64,000 bases of DNA from JANXQG01 sp963824275 (lineage in GTDB: Bacteria > Planctomycetota > Planctomycetia > Pirellulales > Thermoguttaceae): contig CAWGOT010000003.1 of assembly GCA_963824275.1 (NCBI GenBank), positions 1,860,001-1,924,000 on the forward strand, read 5' to 3'. The notes beneath the pieces were generated by a model. The model made no database searches. It was not told the origin of the DNA and was given only the letters and a program-made list of their open reading frames with translations. Shown here piece after piece: positions 29,241 through 38,833 of the stretch (position 1 is the stretch's first letter; the number at the start of each line of letters is the position of its first letter). The position numbers were made by a program, and so were the translations under genes.

Positions 29241-30543
29241 ATGCGACACCTTGCATGGAAGCAAGTCGTCTGCTTGTTGACCCTGGCGGGGATCGTCCGT
29301 CTAGGCGCGGCTGCCTATTGGCATCAGCATTGGCACGGCCAATTCGTGTTTGGCGACAGCCAGGGCTACTTCGACCTGGCCCGCACAATTGCACACGGCC
29401 AGCCCTATCAGCTTGCGGGGCGCAGGTGTTCCGCGCCGGGCTATCCGCTTCTGCTGGCGCCGGTGCTGTGGTTGTTTGACGGTCCCCACGCGGTGTGGGC
29501 GGCACGGGTCGAAAGCTGCCTCTTCGGCGTGCTCACGGTGTTGGCGGTGGCCGGTTGGGCGTGGCAGGTCTTCGATCCGCGGGCCGCATGGATCGCCGGC
29601 CTGATCATGGCCGTTTATCCCGAGGCCGTGGCCATCAGCGTTCCCGTGTTCAGCAAGGCCCCCTTCTGTCTGCTGGTGGCCTTGAACCTGGCCGTCTGGA
29701 CGGCAGCCTGGCAACGACGTACTCATCACGCTCCGCGTGATGGAGAGCCTCACGCGGAGCGTGAGGAGTACGTGCTTGCACTGTTTGCCGGCGGATTGGC
29801 CGGCGCGGCCACGCTCGTGCGGCCGAGTTGGATGCTGTTCCTGCCATTCGCCCTGGCCTGCGAGCTGATCTACGGTCAGCGCCGCAGGCAATTGCTGCTG
29901 GCGATCGTGATGTTCGCCGGCATGGTCGTGGTGATGCTGCCGTGGTGGGTGAGGAACTATCGCGTCACAGGGCACTTCGTGCCGACGACGCTGCAGGTCG
30001 GCGCGAGCCTCTACGACGGCTGGAACCCGCAGGCCACGGGCGCCAGCGACATGCGTTTCGTGCCGGAGTTCGTTGCGGCCCAGCGGAACAGCGACGCGGC
30101 CGACAAGGCGAGCGACGGCTTCGAGTATCGCCTCGACCGCCGTTTTCGCCAGGCGGCGTGGGACTGGGCCTGCGCGAACCCGGGCCGGGTCGTGCGGCTT
30201 GCCGCGATCAAGTTCCTGCGGATCTGGAATTTCTGGCCCAATGAGCCCTCCTTTGCGGCCTGGCCCGTGCGGCTGGCGGTGCTCGTGAGCTATGCTGCCG
30301 CTGATGTTGCTGGCCGGGATGGGTCTGCGGCGGGCGGCCGGTTGTGGTTGGCCCGGCGTGTTGTGCTGGCTGCCGGCAGTCTACTTTACGCTCTTGCACA
30401 CGGTGTTCGTGAGCTCGATTCGTTATCGGCAGCCGGCCCTGCTGGGCTTGGTCGTGCTGGCGGCCGGCTACCTTGCGGAGTTTCGTAAAAGGGTCCCTTC
30501 AAGCCTCGAAACGGAATCGCTGCCATTATCGCCAAGCGCCTGA
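29241..30543 (+). CDS. Glycosyltransferase family 39-like membrane protein, one apparent frameshift
   Basis: About 434 residues with many membrane segments. The N-terminus QVVCLLTLAGIVRLGAAAY is followed by FGDSQGYFDLARTIAHGQPY, whose acidic residue in the first loop is the usual catalytic position for GT39/PMT-type enzymes using polyprenyl-phosphate sugars. VRPSWMLFLPFALAC and LPWWVRNYRVTGHFVPT are also family-like. Near 30285 the sense moves to the frame MLLAGMGLRRAAGCGWPGVL and ends at 30543. Residues about 160-178 are encoded by an inserted 57-bp palindrome. The stop lies within the leader of the following AsmA-like gene. It probably transfers sugar to a lipid or protein on the outer face of the inner membrane. 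Confidence 0.72.
29717..29773. repeat. In-frame palindromic element within the glycosyltransferase gene
   Basis: Arms 29717-29740 and 29750-29773 are reverse complements with one mismatch (ACGTACTCATCACGCTCCGC...). The 57-bp unit keeps the frame and encodes RRTHHAPRDGEPHAEREEY, a hydrophilic insert between two hydrophobic stretches. Confidence 0.85.
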
Positions 30544-30587
30544 TCAACTTCTGTTGGTTCTGGTTCAAGTGGGGCCTGATCGCCTGC

Positions 30588-33500
30588 GTGATCGGGGCCG
30601 CGCTCTTGGTGCCCTATTTCTATACCCGGATGGATGAGACCATCCGCCGCCGCGCCCAGGAAATGCTCTCGAAACAATACCCGGGCATGAAGATCACGAT
30701 CCACTCGGCCGTGCTGATGAAGGGCGAAGGGATCGCCCTGCGAGGGCTGTCGATCATCGATCCGGCGGCGGAAGGGCCGGGGGCCGAGCTGCTGAGCTTC
30801 GACGAGTGTTTCGTGGCTTGCCCCACGAATTTGTCCGATTTGGTGAGCGGCCAGATCGCGGCCACGCAGGTGGTCATTCGCCGGCCGACGCTGCGGATGA
30901 CCCGCCGTCCGGACGGCGCCTGGAGCACGGCCCGCCTCTTGCCGCTGCCGACGCTCACCGACGGCCCGCTGCCGGAGGTCCGCTTCGAGAACGGCACGAT
31001 CGAGATCTTCGATCCGACCAAGGCCGTGGCCTGCAGCCTGACGCTCCGCAACGTCAACCTCTCGCTCTCGCCCATCGCGCCGCCGGCAGGCCAGCCCTTG
31101 GCCGCACAACGCGAGCGGCTGCAGGGCACGGCGGCGGGCGATTATTTCCACCAGGTGAGTTTCCACGGCGAAGTCGATCTCGACCGGCCGGCCCTGAGCC
31201 TGGCCGGCAAGATCGACGGCGTGGAGATTTCACCCGAGATGCGCAACGTCCTGCCCGATGGCCTGGGCAGCAATCTCTCCGTGCTGGGCTCGTTGCGGGG
31301 CCAGACGGAAGCCCTCTTCCAGATCGACTATGATCCGGCTGCGCCGCAGGCGTGGCGGTTCAACGTCACCGGCCAGTTGGCGGGCGGGCGGATCGACGAC
31401 CCGCGGCTGCCGCGCCCGCTGACCGAGATCAACGCCGTCGTCCACGTCGACAACCAGGGTTTTGCCATCCAGAAGTTCGAGGCCCGCAGCAACCAGGCCA
31501 CGCTGGTCTTGACCTGCAGCGGCGGCCTGAAGCCGTCCAGCCCGCTGGCCATCGAGGCCGTCGTCCGCCAGTTGCCGCTGGACGATCAGCTCCGGGCGGT
31601 CCTGCCGGATGCTCTCCGAGAGGAGTGGCAGAAGATCCAGCCCGAAGGCCTGATCGACGCCGTCATTCACCTCCGCTACGACGGCCGCGCCTGGCAGCCG
31701 CAGGTCTCGATCGAGTGCCAGAACGTGGCCTTCACCCACCGCGAGTTCCCCTACCGCCTGGATCGCGGCAAGGGCCATCTGGAATTGAAAGACGGCCGCC
31801 TGCAGATCGACATCGCGACCAAGAGCGAGGACCATCTGGTGCAGATCGTGGGCGAGGTCTTCAATCCGGGGAAAGGCGCGACGGGCTGGATGCGGATCAC
31901 GAGCAACGAACTGCCCATCGACGAGAAACTGCTCCGCGCGCTGAAGCCGCAGGCCGAGGCGCTGGCCCGCTCCATGGACCTTAAGGGAACCATCGGCTTC
32001 ACGTTCGAGACCTGGCGCAAGATCCCCGAGGGGCCGAAGCACCAGCATCTGCAGCTCCAGGCCAGCCGCGGCGGACTGCGCTACGATCGTTTCCCCTTCG
32101 CGCTGACGAACGTCCACGGCGAGATGGAGATGCGCGACGGCGACTGGGCAGTCCGCAACCTGGAAGGCTACAACGGCGCGAGCCGCGTGACGGGCGGCGG
32201 CGCACTGAAGGCCACGCCCCAGGGCGACGAGCTGACGCTGCGGCTGATCGCGACCAACGTGCCGCTGGAAGGCGAGCTTCGCGACGCCCTGCAGCCGGAC
32301 ATGCGGGAATTGTGGGCCTTGCTCAAGCCGCAGGGGATCATCGACATCACGGCCGACGTCCATTACCTGGCACAGAGCAAACAACTGGACGTGACGGTCG
32401 GCGCGGAGCCGCGGAGCGAAATCTGTTCGCTCGAGCCCGTGCAGTTCCCCTACCGCTTCGAGAACGTGCAAGGCGTCTTCACCTACAGCCGCGGCTGCGT
32501 GACCTTTGAGCGCTGCAGCGCCTGGCACGGCCCGGTGAAGCTGGCCTGCAGCGGCACGTGCAGTTTCCAGCCCAGCGGCGGCTGGGAGCTGCGCATGGAT
32601 CGCCTCTCGGTCGATCGCCTGCGCATGGACCGCGAGTTCATGCAGGCCCTGCCCTTGCAGCTCAAGAAGGGTCTGGGCGAATTGAATGCCACCGGCCCTA
32701 TGAGCCTGCAAGGGGCCATCCTGCTGGCCCGCGGTCCGAATCCGTCCGAGCCGGTGACCTCGCGCTGGAACCTGAACGTCGGTCTGACCCAGGTGGGCGT
32801 TGATTGCGGCGTGCGGCTGGAGAACATCTACGGCAACGTCGGCATTTCCGGCTGGGCCGACGGGACCCGCTTCCAGATGCGCGGCGAGCTGGCGCTGGAT
32901 TCGCTGACCTGCCGGGACCACCAGTTCACGCAGGTCCTAGGGCCGTTCTGGATCGACGACCAGCAGGCGATGTTCGGCTCGGGCGTGACGCAGCTCGACA
33001 ACCAGCGCTTGCCGCCGGGCCAGGCGAAGGCGCCGTTGCGGCCCGTGACCGCCAAGATCTTCGGCGGAACGGTCTATGGCGACGGCTGGACTTCCCTGGG
33101 CACGCAGCCACATTACAACCTGAAGGCAAATCTGGTGAATGCCGACCTGGCCACGTGCGCCCGCGAGCTGGCCGGCAACAACCGCAACCTCCGCGGACGC
33201 CTCTCCGGCAACGTGGAATTGGGCGGCCTGGGCCACAACCGCACTTCCTTGGGCGGGATCGGCCACCTGTACCTCCGCGACGCCAACATCTACGAGCTGC
33301 CGCTGATGATCTCCATGCTCAAGATCCTCAGCATCAAGGCCCCCGACCCCAACGCCTTCAGCACCAGCGACATCGACTTCCACGTCGAGGGCGAACACGT
33401 CCATTTTGACAAGCTAGACTTTAAGGGCGACGCGATCAGCCTGTTGGGCAAGGGCGAGATGAACTTCCAAGGCGACACGGACATGGTCCTGGCGGCGACG

Positions 33501-33668
33501 GTCGGCCCGGCGGACGCCGCGGTGCCGGCCCTGCGCAACTTTTTCTCGCGGACGAGCCAGCAGATCATGCAGATTCGCGTCACCGGCAACTTGCAGAACC
33601 CCGATATCCGCCAGGAGGTCTTGCCCGGCGTGAATCAGGCCTTGAAAAATCTCCAGGAGAACCGATGA
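30588..33668 (+). CDS. AsmA-like inner-membrane-anchored protein
   Basis: 1,026 residues from the GTG at 30588, frame intact. An N-terminal hydrophobic anchor is followed by a long beta-rich region with repeated FPYRxxxxxGxxxxxDG motifs. The C-terminal AsmA-type block includes LKILSIKAPDPNAFSTSDID, FKGDAISLLGKGEMNF and LRNFFSRTSQQIMQIRVTGN. AsmA/TamB-like proteins are thought to bridge the envelope and move lipids. In-frame sense continues upstream of the GTG (LINFCWFWFKWGLIAC), completing the anchor, so initiation at a non-ATG codon near 30540, overlapping the previous stop, is possible. The stop overlaps the next ATG (ATGA). Confidence 0.78.
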   Translation: MIGAALLVPYFYTRMDETIRRRAQEMLSKQYPGMKITIHSAVLMKGEGIALRGLSIIDPAAEGPGAELLSFDECFVACPTNLSDLVSGQIAATQVVIRRPTLRMTRRPDGAWSTARLLPLPTLTDGPLPEVRFENGTIEIFDPTKAVACSLTLRNVNLSLSPIAPPAGQPLAAQRERLQGTAAGDYFHQVSFHGEVDLDRPALSLAGKIDGVEISPEMRNVLPDGLGSNLSVLGSLRGQTEALFQIDYDPAAPQAWRFNVTGQLAGGRIDDPRLPRPLTEINAVVHVDNQGFAIQKFEARSNQATLVLTCSGGLKPSSPLAIEAVVRQLPLDDQLRAVLPDALREEWQKIQPEGLIDAVIHLRYDGRAWQPQVSIECQNVAFTHREFPYRLDRGKGHLELKDGRLQIDIATKSEDHLVQIVGEVFNPGKGATGWMRITSNELPIDEKLLRALKPQAEALARSMDLKGTIGFTFETWRKIPEGPKHQHLQLQASRGGLRYDRFPFALTNVHGEMEMRDGDWAVRNLEGYNGASRVTGGGALKATPQGDELTLRLIATNVPLEGELRDALQPDMRELWALLKPQGIIDITADVHYLAQSKQLDVTVGAEPRSEICSLEPVQFPYRFENVQGVFTYSRGCVTFERCSAWHGPVKLACSGTCSFQPSGGWELRMDRLSVDRLRMDREFMQALPLQLKKGLGELNATGPMSLQGAILLARGPNPSEPVTSRWNLNVGLTQVGVDCGVRLENIYGNVGISGWADGTRFQMRGELALDSLTCRDHQFTQVLGPFWIDDQQAMFGSGVTQLDNQRLPPGQAKAPLRPVTAKIFGGTVYGDGWTSLGTQPHYNLKANLVNADLATCARELAGNNRNLRGRLSGNVELGGLGHNRTSLGGIGHLYLRDANIYELPLMISMLKILSIKAPDPNAFSTSDIDFHVEGEHVHFDKLDFKGDAISLLGKGEMNFQGDTDMVLAATVGPADAAVPALRNFFSRTSQQIMQIRVTGNLQNPDIRQEVLPGVNQALKNLQENR

Positions 33669-33993
33669 GCATAGGACCCATGACCAGTATTGGCGGCAGC
33701 GTGGCGGGAACGGCCCTGGCGCAGACGCGGGGTTCCAACGTCGACCGCGCGCAGCAGGAGAGCAGCGCGCGGGAGCTTCGCACCAAAGCGAACAGAAGGC
33801 CGAGTTGGCCGCCGGCGTCGGCGAGGCCGACGGCGACAACCACCAGACCGCCGACCGCGACGCCGACGGCCGGCGAGTATGGGAGTTTCGGCGGCGGCAA
33901 GCCGCAGAGGACGGCGGCAGCGACGAGCCGCACCGCTCGGAGGCCCCGGACCCCACCGGACAGAGCGGCAGCATGCTCGATTTGAGCGGGTGA
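33665..33993 (+). CDS. Small hydrophilic planctomycete protein, one apparent frameshift
   Basis: About 109 residues. The start SIGPMTSIGGSVAGTALAQ then SNVDRAQQESS passes, after a frame change near 33775, into ASHQSEQKAELAAGVGEADG and ends PDPTGQSGSMLDLSG. It is acidic, with no membrane segment. Its ATG overlaps the AsmA-like stop by four bases, so it is cotranslated. I recall similar small unnamed proteins in planctomycete genomes; the function is unknown. Confidence 0.55.
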
Positions 33994-33999
33994 AAGCCG

Positions 34000-34146
34000 A
34001 GAACAAAATCCGAAATCCGAATATCGAAATCCGAAACAAATTCAAAATACAAAGAAGAAATCAAAACAATCGTTTCAGTCGTTCTTTGTTTGAGATTTGA
34101 GATTTCGGATTTGATTTTTGTTTCGGATTTCGGATTTCGGATTTTT
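34000..34146. repeat. AT-rich palindromic region built on ATCCGAAAT
   Basis: The left side has several copies of AAATCCGAAATCCGAAT and the right side its reverse complement (TTTCGGATTTCGGATTTCGG), with an imperfect centre near 34070. The same motif forms the perfect palindrome at 37225-37329. It lies just upstream of dapF. Confidence 0.75.
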
Positions 34147-34213
34147 TGCCTCCCGGATTTCGAATTTTGCCCCTCCCGTTGCCGCACATTCCTCCGCTCA
34201 CTAAAATATCACC

Positions 34214-35062
34214 ATGCACTTCACCAAAATGCAAGGCGCCGGCAACGACTACGTATACGTCGATTGCTTCACCGAACCGATCCCCCCGGAGCCCGAAACG
34301 CTGGCCAGGAGAATCTCCGACCGGCACTTCGGCGTCGGCAGCGACGGGCTGATCCTGATCTGCAAGAGCCAGCAGGCCGACGCCCGGATGCGGATGTTCA
34401 ATGCCGATGGTTCCGAGGCGGAAATGTGCGGCAATGGCGTCCGCTGCGTGGCCAAGTATGTCTACGACCACGGCCTCTGCCGCAAGGAGACCCTGCGGAT
34501 CGAGACCGGCGTCGGCATCCTTGAGCCTCAAGCTGGAAGTTGCCGCCGGGCGCGTCGAGCGCGTCCGCGTCGATATGGGCGAGCCGGTCCTGCAAGCGTC
34601 GCTCATCCCCACCACGCTGCCGGGCGGGCTGGTGGTCGATGCCGATCTGAACGTTTTCGATTTGAACGGCGCGGCCCGACGCTGAGCGTGACCTGCGTTT
34701 CGATGGGCAACCCGCATTGCGTCACGTTCGTCGACGACTTGAGTGACGACTGGGTCCTCGGCGTGGGGCCGAAGATCGAGACCGATCCCCATTTCCCCCG
34801 CCGCGTGAACGCCGAATTCGTGCAGGTGCTGTCGCGGCGGGAGATCCGCATGCGGGTCTGGGAGCGGGGTTCCGGCGAAACGCTCGCCTGCGGCACGGGG
34901 GCCTGCGCCGTCTGCGTGGCCGGCGTGTTGAGCGGCCATACCGGGCGGAAGATCCTCGCCCACCTCCCCGGCGGCGACCTGGAGCTGGACTGGGCCGACG
35001 ATGGGCACGTGCACATGACGGGCCCGGCGGTGGAGGTGTTCAGCGGGGAATGGCCGTTATGA
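34214..35062 (+). CDS. dapF: Diaminopimelate epimerase, two compensating frameshifts
   Basis: Converts LL- to meso-diaminopimelate for lysine and, where present, peptidoglycan. The start HFTKMQGAGNDYVYVDCF is canonical. The two catalytic cysteines are seen in NADGSEAEMCGNGVRC and GSGETLACGTGACAVC. Between about 34520 and 34675 the natural sense is in another frame (LSLKLEVAAGRVERVRVDMG ... VFDLNGAAR), with one extra base before and one lost base after, so the annotated frame reads nonsense there but ends correctly. The total length, 282 residues, is normal. The stop overlaps the next ATG. Two errors in one essential gene argue for sequence error rather than decay. Confidence 0.9.
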   Translation: MHFTKMQGAGNDYVYVDCFTEPIPPEPETLARRISDRHFGVGSDGLILICKSQQADARMRMFNADGSEAEMCGNGVRCVAKYVYDHGLCRKETLRIETGVGILEPQAGSCRRARRARPRRYGRAGPASVAHPHHAAGRAGGRCRSERFRFERRGPTLSVTCVSMGNPHCVTFVDDLSDDWVLGVGPKIETDPHFPRRVNAEFVQVLSRREIRMRVWERGSGETLACGTGACAVCVAGVLSGHTGRKILAHLPGGDLELDWADDGHVHMTGPAVEVFSGEWPL

Positions 35063-35922
35063 AACTCGACCATCCCATCCTGTATAAGTTGGCTGCCCTG
35101 GCGGGCTCCACGGTCGTCCGTGCGTGGATGGACACGCTCGACTATCGCGTGCTGTTCTACGATCCCGACGTCGATCCCGCTTCGCCGCGGTGCCGCGGTC
35201 AGAAGATCTATGTTTTCTGGCACGAGTACATCCTCTTCCCGCTGGCGATGCGGGGGCATTGCAACCTGGCGATGTTGTTGAGCCGACACCGCGACGCCGA
35301 GGTCTTGTCGTACGTCGCCTACCACATGGGGTTCGAGTTCGTGCGCGGCTCGACCAATCGCGGCGGGGTGGCGGCCTTGCGTCAGCTCTTGGACAAGAGC
35401 CGGCACATGCACCTGGCGATTACGCCCGACGGCCCTCGCGGACCGCGGCGGCAGATGGCCCCCGGACCGATCTTCCTGGCCTCGAAGCTGGGGATTCCGC
35501 TGGTGGCCATGGGCATCGGCTATGACCGTCCGTGGAGGGCTGGGAGTTGGGACCGTTTCGCCGTCCCGCGTCCTGGCAGCCGGGCCCACTGTATCCTCTC
35601 GCCGGAGTTGCATGTCCCGCCCGATCTGGACCGCGACGGGACCGAGCACTTCCGCCTGAAGGTCGAGCAGTTGCTGAATCGTCTTTGCGAAGAGGCCGAG
35701 CATTGGGCCGCGGCCGGCAGCCGCAAGACAGGTCAGTTGACGCCCGAGCGTGCCGTCAAGCCGCTGCCGCTGCGGCAGGAATTGGGCTGGTTGGAATGGA
35801 ATGGCCGGCTATCCGCCGGGCTGGAGAATTCGCCGGAATTTTGGCATCTGATCGAGGAGCGTCGCAACCGGCCTACGTTGCCATTGCAGGACCTGAAAGC
35901 GTCGCTACTTGGCCAAGGGTAA
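35059..35922 (+). CDS. Lysophospholipid acyltransferase-like protein (DUF374 family)
   Basis: 287 residues. YVFWHEYILFPLAMRG matches the DUF374 equivalent of the HxxxxD acyltransferase motif. FEFVRGSTNRGGVAALRQLL and LAITPDGPRGPRRQMAPGPI are the conserved substrate-binding blocks. Members transfer acyl chains, some to lipid A precursors. The ATG at 35059 overlaps the dapF stop (ATGA) and is preferred to the ATG at 35050. It precedes xseA by 12 bp, and these genes look like one transcript with dapF. Confidence 0.85.
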   Translation: MKLDHPILYKLAALAGSTVVRAWMDTLDYRVLFYDPDVDPASPRCRGQKIYVFWHEYILFPLAMRGHCNLAMLLSRHRDAEVLSYVAYHMGFEFVRGSTNRGGVAALRQLLDKSRHMHLAITPDGPRGPRRQMAPGPIFLASKLGIPLVAMGIGYDRPWRAGSWDRFAVPRPGSRAHCILSPELHVPPDLDRDGTEHFRLKVEQLLNRLCEEAEHWAAAGSRKTGQLTPERAVKPLPLRQELGWLEWNGRLSAGLENSPEFWHLIEERRNRPTLPLQDLKASLLGQG

Positions 35923-35934
35923 CGGCGTACCAAC

Positions 35935-37218
35935 GTGTTGACTTATCGCGATCGCCCAATTCTGCCATCCCAAGTGAACTACGACCTCTTCTCCCAACTT
36001 CCGGACGATTCGCCCCCGCAGCAGCCGGCCCAGCCGCAGGTGCTTTCGGTCGGGCAACTCACGGCCCACATCAAGGACCTCTTGGAAGCCTCCTTCGGCA
36101 GCGTCTGGGTGGCGGGCGAAATCTCGAACCTCGCCCGGCCGCAATCGGGCCACTGCTACCTCACGCTCAAGGACGATCAGGCCCAGATCCGCTGCGCGCT
36201 GTGGCGCAACGCGGCCACGCGGGTCCGCTTCGATCTGCACGACGGGCTGGAAGTCGTCTGCCGAGGGCGGATCGACGTCTATGCCCCGCGGGGCGACTAC
36301 CAGTTGATCATCGAGAGCATCGAGCCCAAGGGCCTTGGTGCCCTGGAGTTGGCCCTGCGGCAGCTTCGCGAGAAACTGGCCCGGGAAGGCCTCTTCGACC
36401 CGCGGCGGAAGCGGCCGCTGCCGCCGTTCGCGCGGCGGATTGCGGTGGTCACCAGCCCTACCGGCGCGGCGATCCACGATTTTCTGCAAGTCCTCGGTCG
36501 GCGGTGGCGGGGGGCCGACGTGATCGTTGTGCCCACGCGGGTGCAGGGCGAGGGCGCGGCCGCCGAGATCGCCGCCGCCATCGCCCTGGCCAACCGGCTG
36601 CCGCTGGCCATCGATTGCCTGGTCGTGACCCGCGGCGGCGGCAGCCTGGAGGACCTGTGGGCCTTCAACGAAGAGGCCGTGGTGAGGGCGATCCATGCCT
36701 CGCGGATTCCGGTGATTTCGGCCATCGGCCACGAGATCGACGTGACCTTGGCGGACCTCGTGGCCGACGTCCGCGCCTTGACGCCCAGCGAGGCGGCTGA
36801 ACTGGTGGCGCCGGCAGCCGAGGATCTTCTGGCCCGCTTCCGCCAGACGGGCAAGCGGCTCTCCGCGGCCCTGCGTTGGCGGCTGGCGGCGGCCAGGTCG
36901 CGACTGGATGCCGTCGCCGCGCATCGCGCCTTCCGCCGGCCGCACGAGCGGATCGAGGACCTGGCCCTGCGTCTCGACGAACTCGATGCCCGCGCCATTC
37001 GCGCGGTGCGGCAGCGGTTGCTTTCTGCCCGCAACCTGGTCCAGCAGCAGGCCGCACGGCTGGAATCGCTCAGTCCGCTGGGCGTGCTTTTGCGCGGCTA
37101 CAGCCTGACGCAGCGCGCGGCTGACGGCCGGATCGTGCGCGACGCCGCGGAACTGAAGCCTGGCGACGAGATCGTCACGCGATTCGGAAAGGGACAGGCC
37201 GCGAGCCGAGTGGTGTAA
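35935..37218 (+). CDS. xseA: Exodeoxyribonuclease VII large subunit
   Basis: 427 residues from a GTG start, frame intact. The N-terminal OB-fold is seen in LSVGQLTAHIKDLLEASFGS then VWVAGEISNLARPQSGHCYL. The catalytic core includes RIAVVTSPTGAAIHDFLQV, LVVTRGGGSLEDLWAFNEE and VISAIGHEIDVTLADLVAD. A long helical region and the final GVLLRGYSLTQ block follow. The enzyme degrades single-stranded DNA in both directions with the small subunit XseB; xseB is not next to it here. Confidence 0.95.
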   Translation: MLTYRDRPILPSQVNYDLFSQLPDDSPPQQPAQPQVLSVGQLTAHIKDLLEASFGSVWVAGEISNLARPQSGHCYLTLKDDQAQIRCALWRNAATRVRFDLHDGLEVVCRGRIDVYAPRGDYQLIIESIEPKGLGALELALRQLREKLAREGLFDPRRKRPLPPFARRIAVVTSPTGAAIHDFLQVLGRRWRGADVIVVPTRVQGEGAAAEIAAAIALANRLPLAIDCLVVTRGGGSLEDLWAFNEEAVVRAIHASRIPVISAIGHEIDVTLADLVADVRALTPSEAAELVAPAAEDLLARFRQTGKRLSAALRWRLAAARSRLDAVAAHRAFRRPHERIEDLALRLDELDARAIRAVRQRLLSARNLVQQQAARLESLSPLGVLLRGYSLTQRAADGRIVRDAAELKPGDEIVTRFGKGQAASRVV

Positions 37219-37224
37219 AAGAGG

Positions 37225-37329
37225 AAATCCGAAATCCGAATGTCGAAATCCGAGTTCCAGCCCGTTTGGAGCGTTCCTTCTTTGGATTTTGGAATTTGTT
37301 TCGGATTTCGACATTCGGATTTCGGATTT
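37225..37329. repeat. Perfect 29-bp-arm palindrome (ATCCGAAAT family)
   Basis: 37225-37253 and 37301-37329 are exact reverse complements (AAATCCGAAATCCGAATGTC...). It lies between the convergent xseA and phoU genes, a position fitting a bidirectional transcription stop. Confidence 0.9.
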
Positions 37330-37338
37330 TGTTTTCCG

Positions 37339-38017
37339 TTACGCTCCGTTGCGTGCCGCCGTCAACGTCGGATGCCGCATGATCCGTCCTTCGACCAGAT
37401 AAACCACGTCTTCGGCAATGCTCGTCGGCCAGGTCGGCGATCCGCTCGAGATTCCGGCTCACGGCCAGCAGCCGCAAGAGCGAGCCGACCTTGTCCGGCT
37501 GCTGCCGGATGGCGAGTTCGATTTCCTTGCGGATGGTCGCCTTCATCTGGTCGATCTCGTCGTCGCGCGTGCAGATCGAGGCGGCCTCGGAGGCGTTCAG
37601 GCTGACCAGCGAGTCGATGCTGTCGCGAAGCAGGAACTGCGTCTTCTCGCACATCAGCCCCAGGTCGCAGGTAAGCTCCGGCGGCGGATCGAAGACCAAT
37701 CCCCGCACCTTGCGGGCGATATTCACGGCCAGGTCGCCGATCCGCTCCAGATCGTGGTTGATCTTCAGCGTGGAAACCACGAACCGCAGGTCGCCGGCCA
37801 CCGGCTGGTACAGGGCGAGCGTCTTGAGGCACTCTTCCTCGACCTCGATCTCGCGGAGATCGATCTCCTCGTCCAGCCGTTCGACCTCTTCCGCCAACTC
37901 GTCGTCGCGCAACTGGACCGCCCGGACCGCCTTCTCCACCTGGCCTTCGACCTGGGTGCAAAGCGACAGGACCTGCTGCTTGAGTTTGCTGATTTCCCGC
38001 TGAAAATGTGCCGACAT
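37339..38017 (-). CDS. phoU: Phosphate transport regulator PhoU, one apparent frameshift
   Basis: About 226 residues. Two PhoU helical repeats are visible: KAVRAVQLRDDELAEEVERL, then DLRFVVSTLKINHDLERIGD, and later LRLLAVSRNLERIADLA. The last helix is reached through a shift near 37415, after which SIAEDVVYLVEGRIMRHPTL ends at a TAA at 37339; the unshifted frame runs on without sense through the palindrome. PhoU dampens Pho signalling through the PstB transporter and PhoR kinase; no pst genes are in the window. The ATG at 38017 follows GGGAGCGCAGG. Confidence 0.88.
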
Positions 38018-38139
38018 CAACCTGCGCTCCCGGAGATTCCTCTATTATACATTGAATAATAGTCAGCGGGCCCACGCTTTACAGGGCCCGGCCAATAGGC
38101 GATAATTCCCAGATTCTACAACAGCAATGTTAGGAAACG

Positions 38140-38688
38140 ATGAATCTCGTCCTGATTGGCTACCGCGCCACCGGAAAAACGACCCTCGCACGACACCTGG
38201 CCCAGCGATTGGGCTGGGACTGGATCGACGCCGACGTGGAAATCGAACGGCGTGCGGGAAAGTCGATCGCGCGGATTTTCGCCGAGCAGGGCGAGGCGGC
38301 CTTTCGCGACCTGGAGGCCGCGGTGATTGCCGATCTCTGCGGTCGGGGCACCGGCGTAGATGGTCGGCGGCTGGTTGTGGCCGCCGGCGGCGGGGCGCCG
38401 CTCCGCGAGGAAAGCCGCCGGTTGATGCGGAAGTCCGGGCACGTCGTCTGGCTGACCGCCACGCCCGAAACGATCCTGGCGCGGATGACCGGCGATGCCT
38501 CGACGGGCGATCGCCGCCCAGGGCTGACGAATCTGCCGCCCTTGGAGGAGATTGTGCAATTATTGAGCCGCCGCGAACCGATTTATCGCGAGTCGGCCCA
38601 CCTGATCGTCGATACCGAGGGCAAGTCGCCCGAGCAATTGGCCGATGAAATCCTTGCCGGGCTCGAGCTTTCGACAAGTGGCGGCTGA
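38140..38688 (+). CDS. aroK: Shikimate kinase
   Basis: 182 residues. The P-loop GYRATGKTTLARHLAQRLGW is followed by DADVEIERRAGKSIARIFAE, whose aspartate and arginine bind shikimate, then EQGEAAFRDLEAAV, the AAGGGAPLREESR loop and a C-terminal Walker-like region (GDRRPGLTNLPPLEE lid). It phosphorylates shikimate in aromatic amino acid synthesis. TTAGGAAA precedes the ATG. Frame intact, standard length. Confidence 0.93.
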   Translation: MNLVLIGYRATGKTTLARHLAQRLGWDWIDADVEIERRAGKSIARIFAEQGEAAFRDLEAAVIADLCGRGTGVDGRRLVVAAGGGAPLREESRRLMRKSGHVVWLTATPETILARMTGDASTGDRRPGLTNLPPLEEIVQLLSRREPIYRESAHLIVDTEGKSPEQLADEILAGLELSTSGG

Positions 38689-38704
38689 GAGCGCAGGGGG
38701 CCAA

Positions 38705-38796
38705 GGAAGTAGGGTGGGCCGAGTGGAGCGAGTCCCACCATCATGGTTTCAACCCGCTTCTGGTGGGACTCGCTCCACTCGGCCCACCCTACTTCC
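38705..38796. repeat. Perfect 36-bp-arm palindrome
   Basis: 38705-38740 and 38761-38796 are exact reverse complements with a 20-nt loop; the arm starts GGAAGTAGGGTGGGCCGAGT. It begins 16 bp after the aroK stop. The GTAGGGTGGG end is shared with the elements at about 43296 and 57880. Confidence 0.95.
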
Positions 38797-38833
38797 TGTT
38801 TCCGTCCCGAGCCGTTAGATAAGAACCGCAAAC

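Noticed and set aside
34530..34680. Divergent domain in dapF (Arg-rich stretch)
   Set aside because: It is the out-of-frame reading between two compensating indels; the correct frame gives normal DapF sequence.
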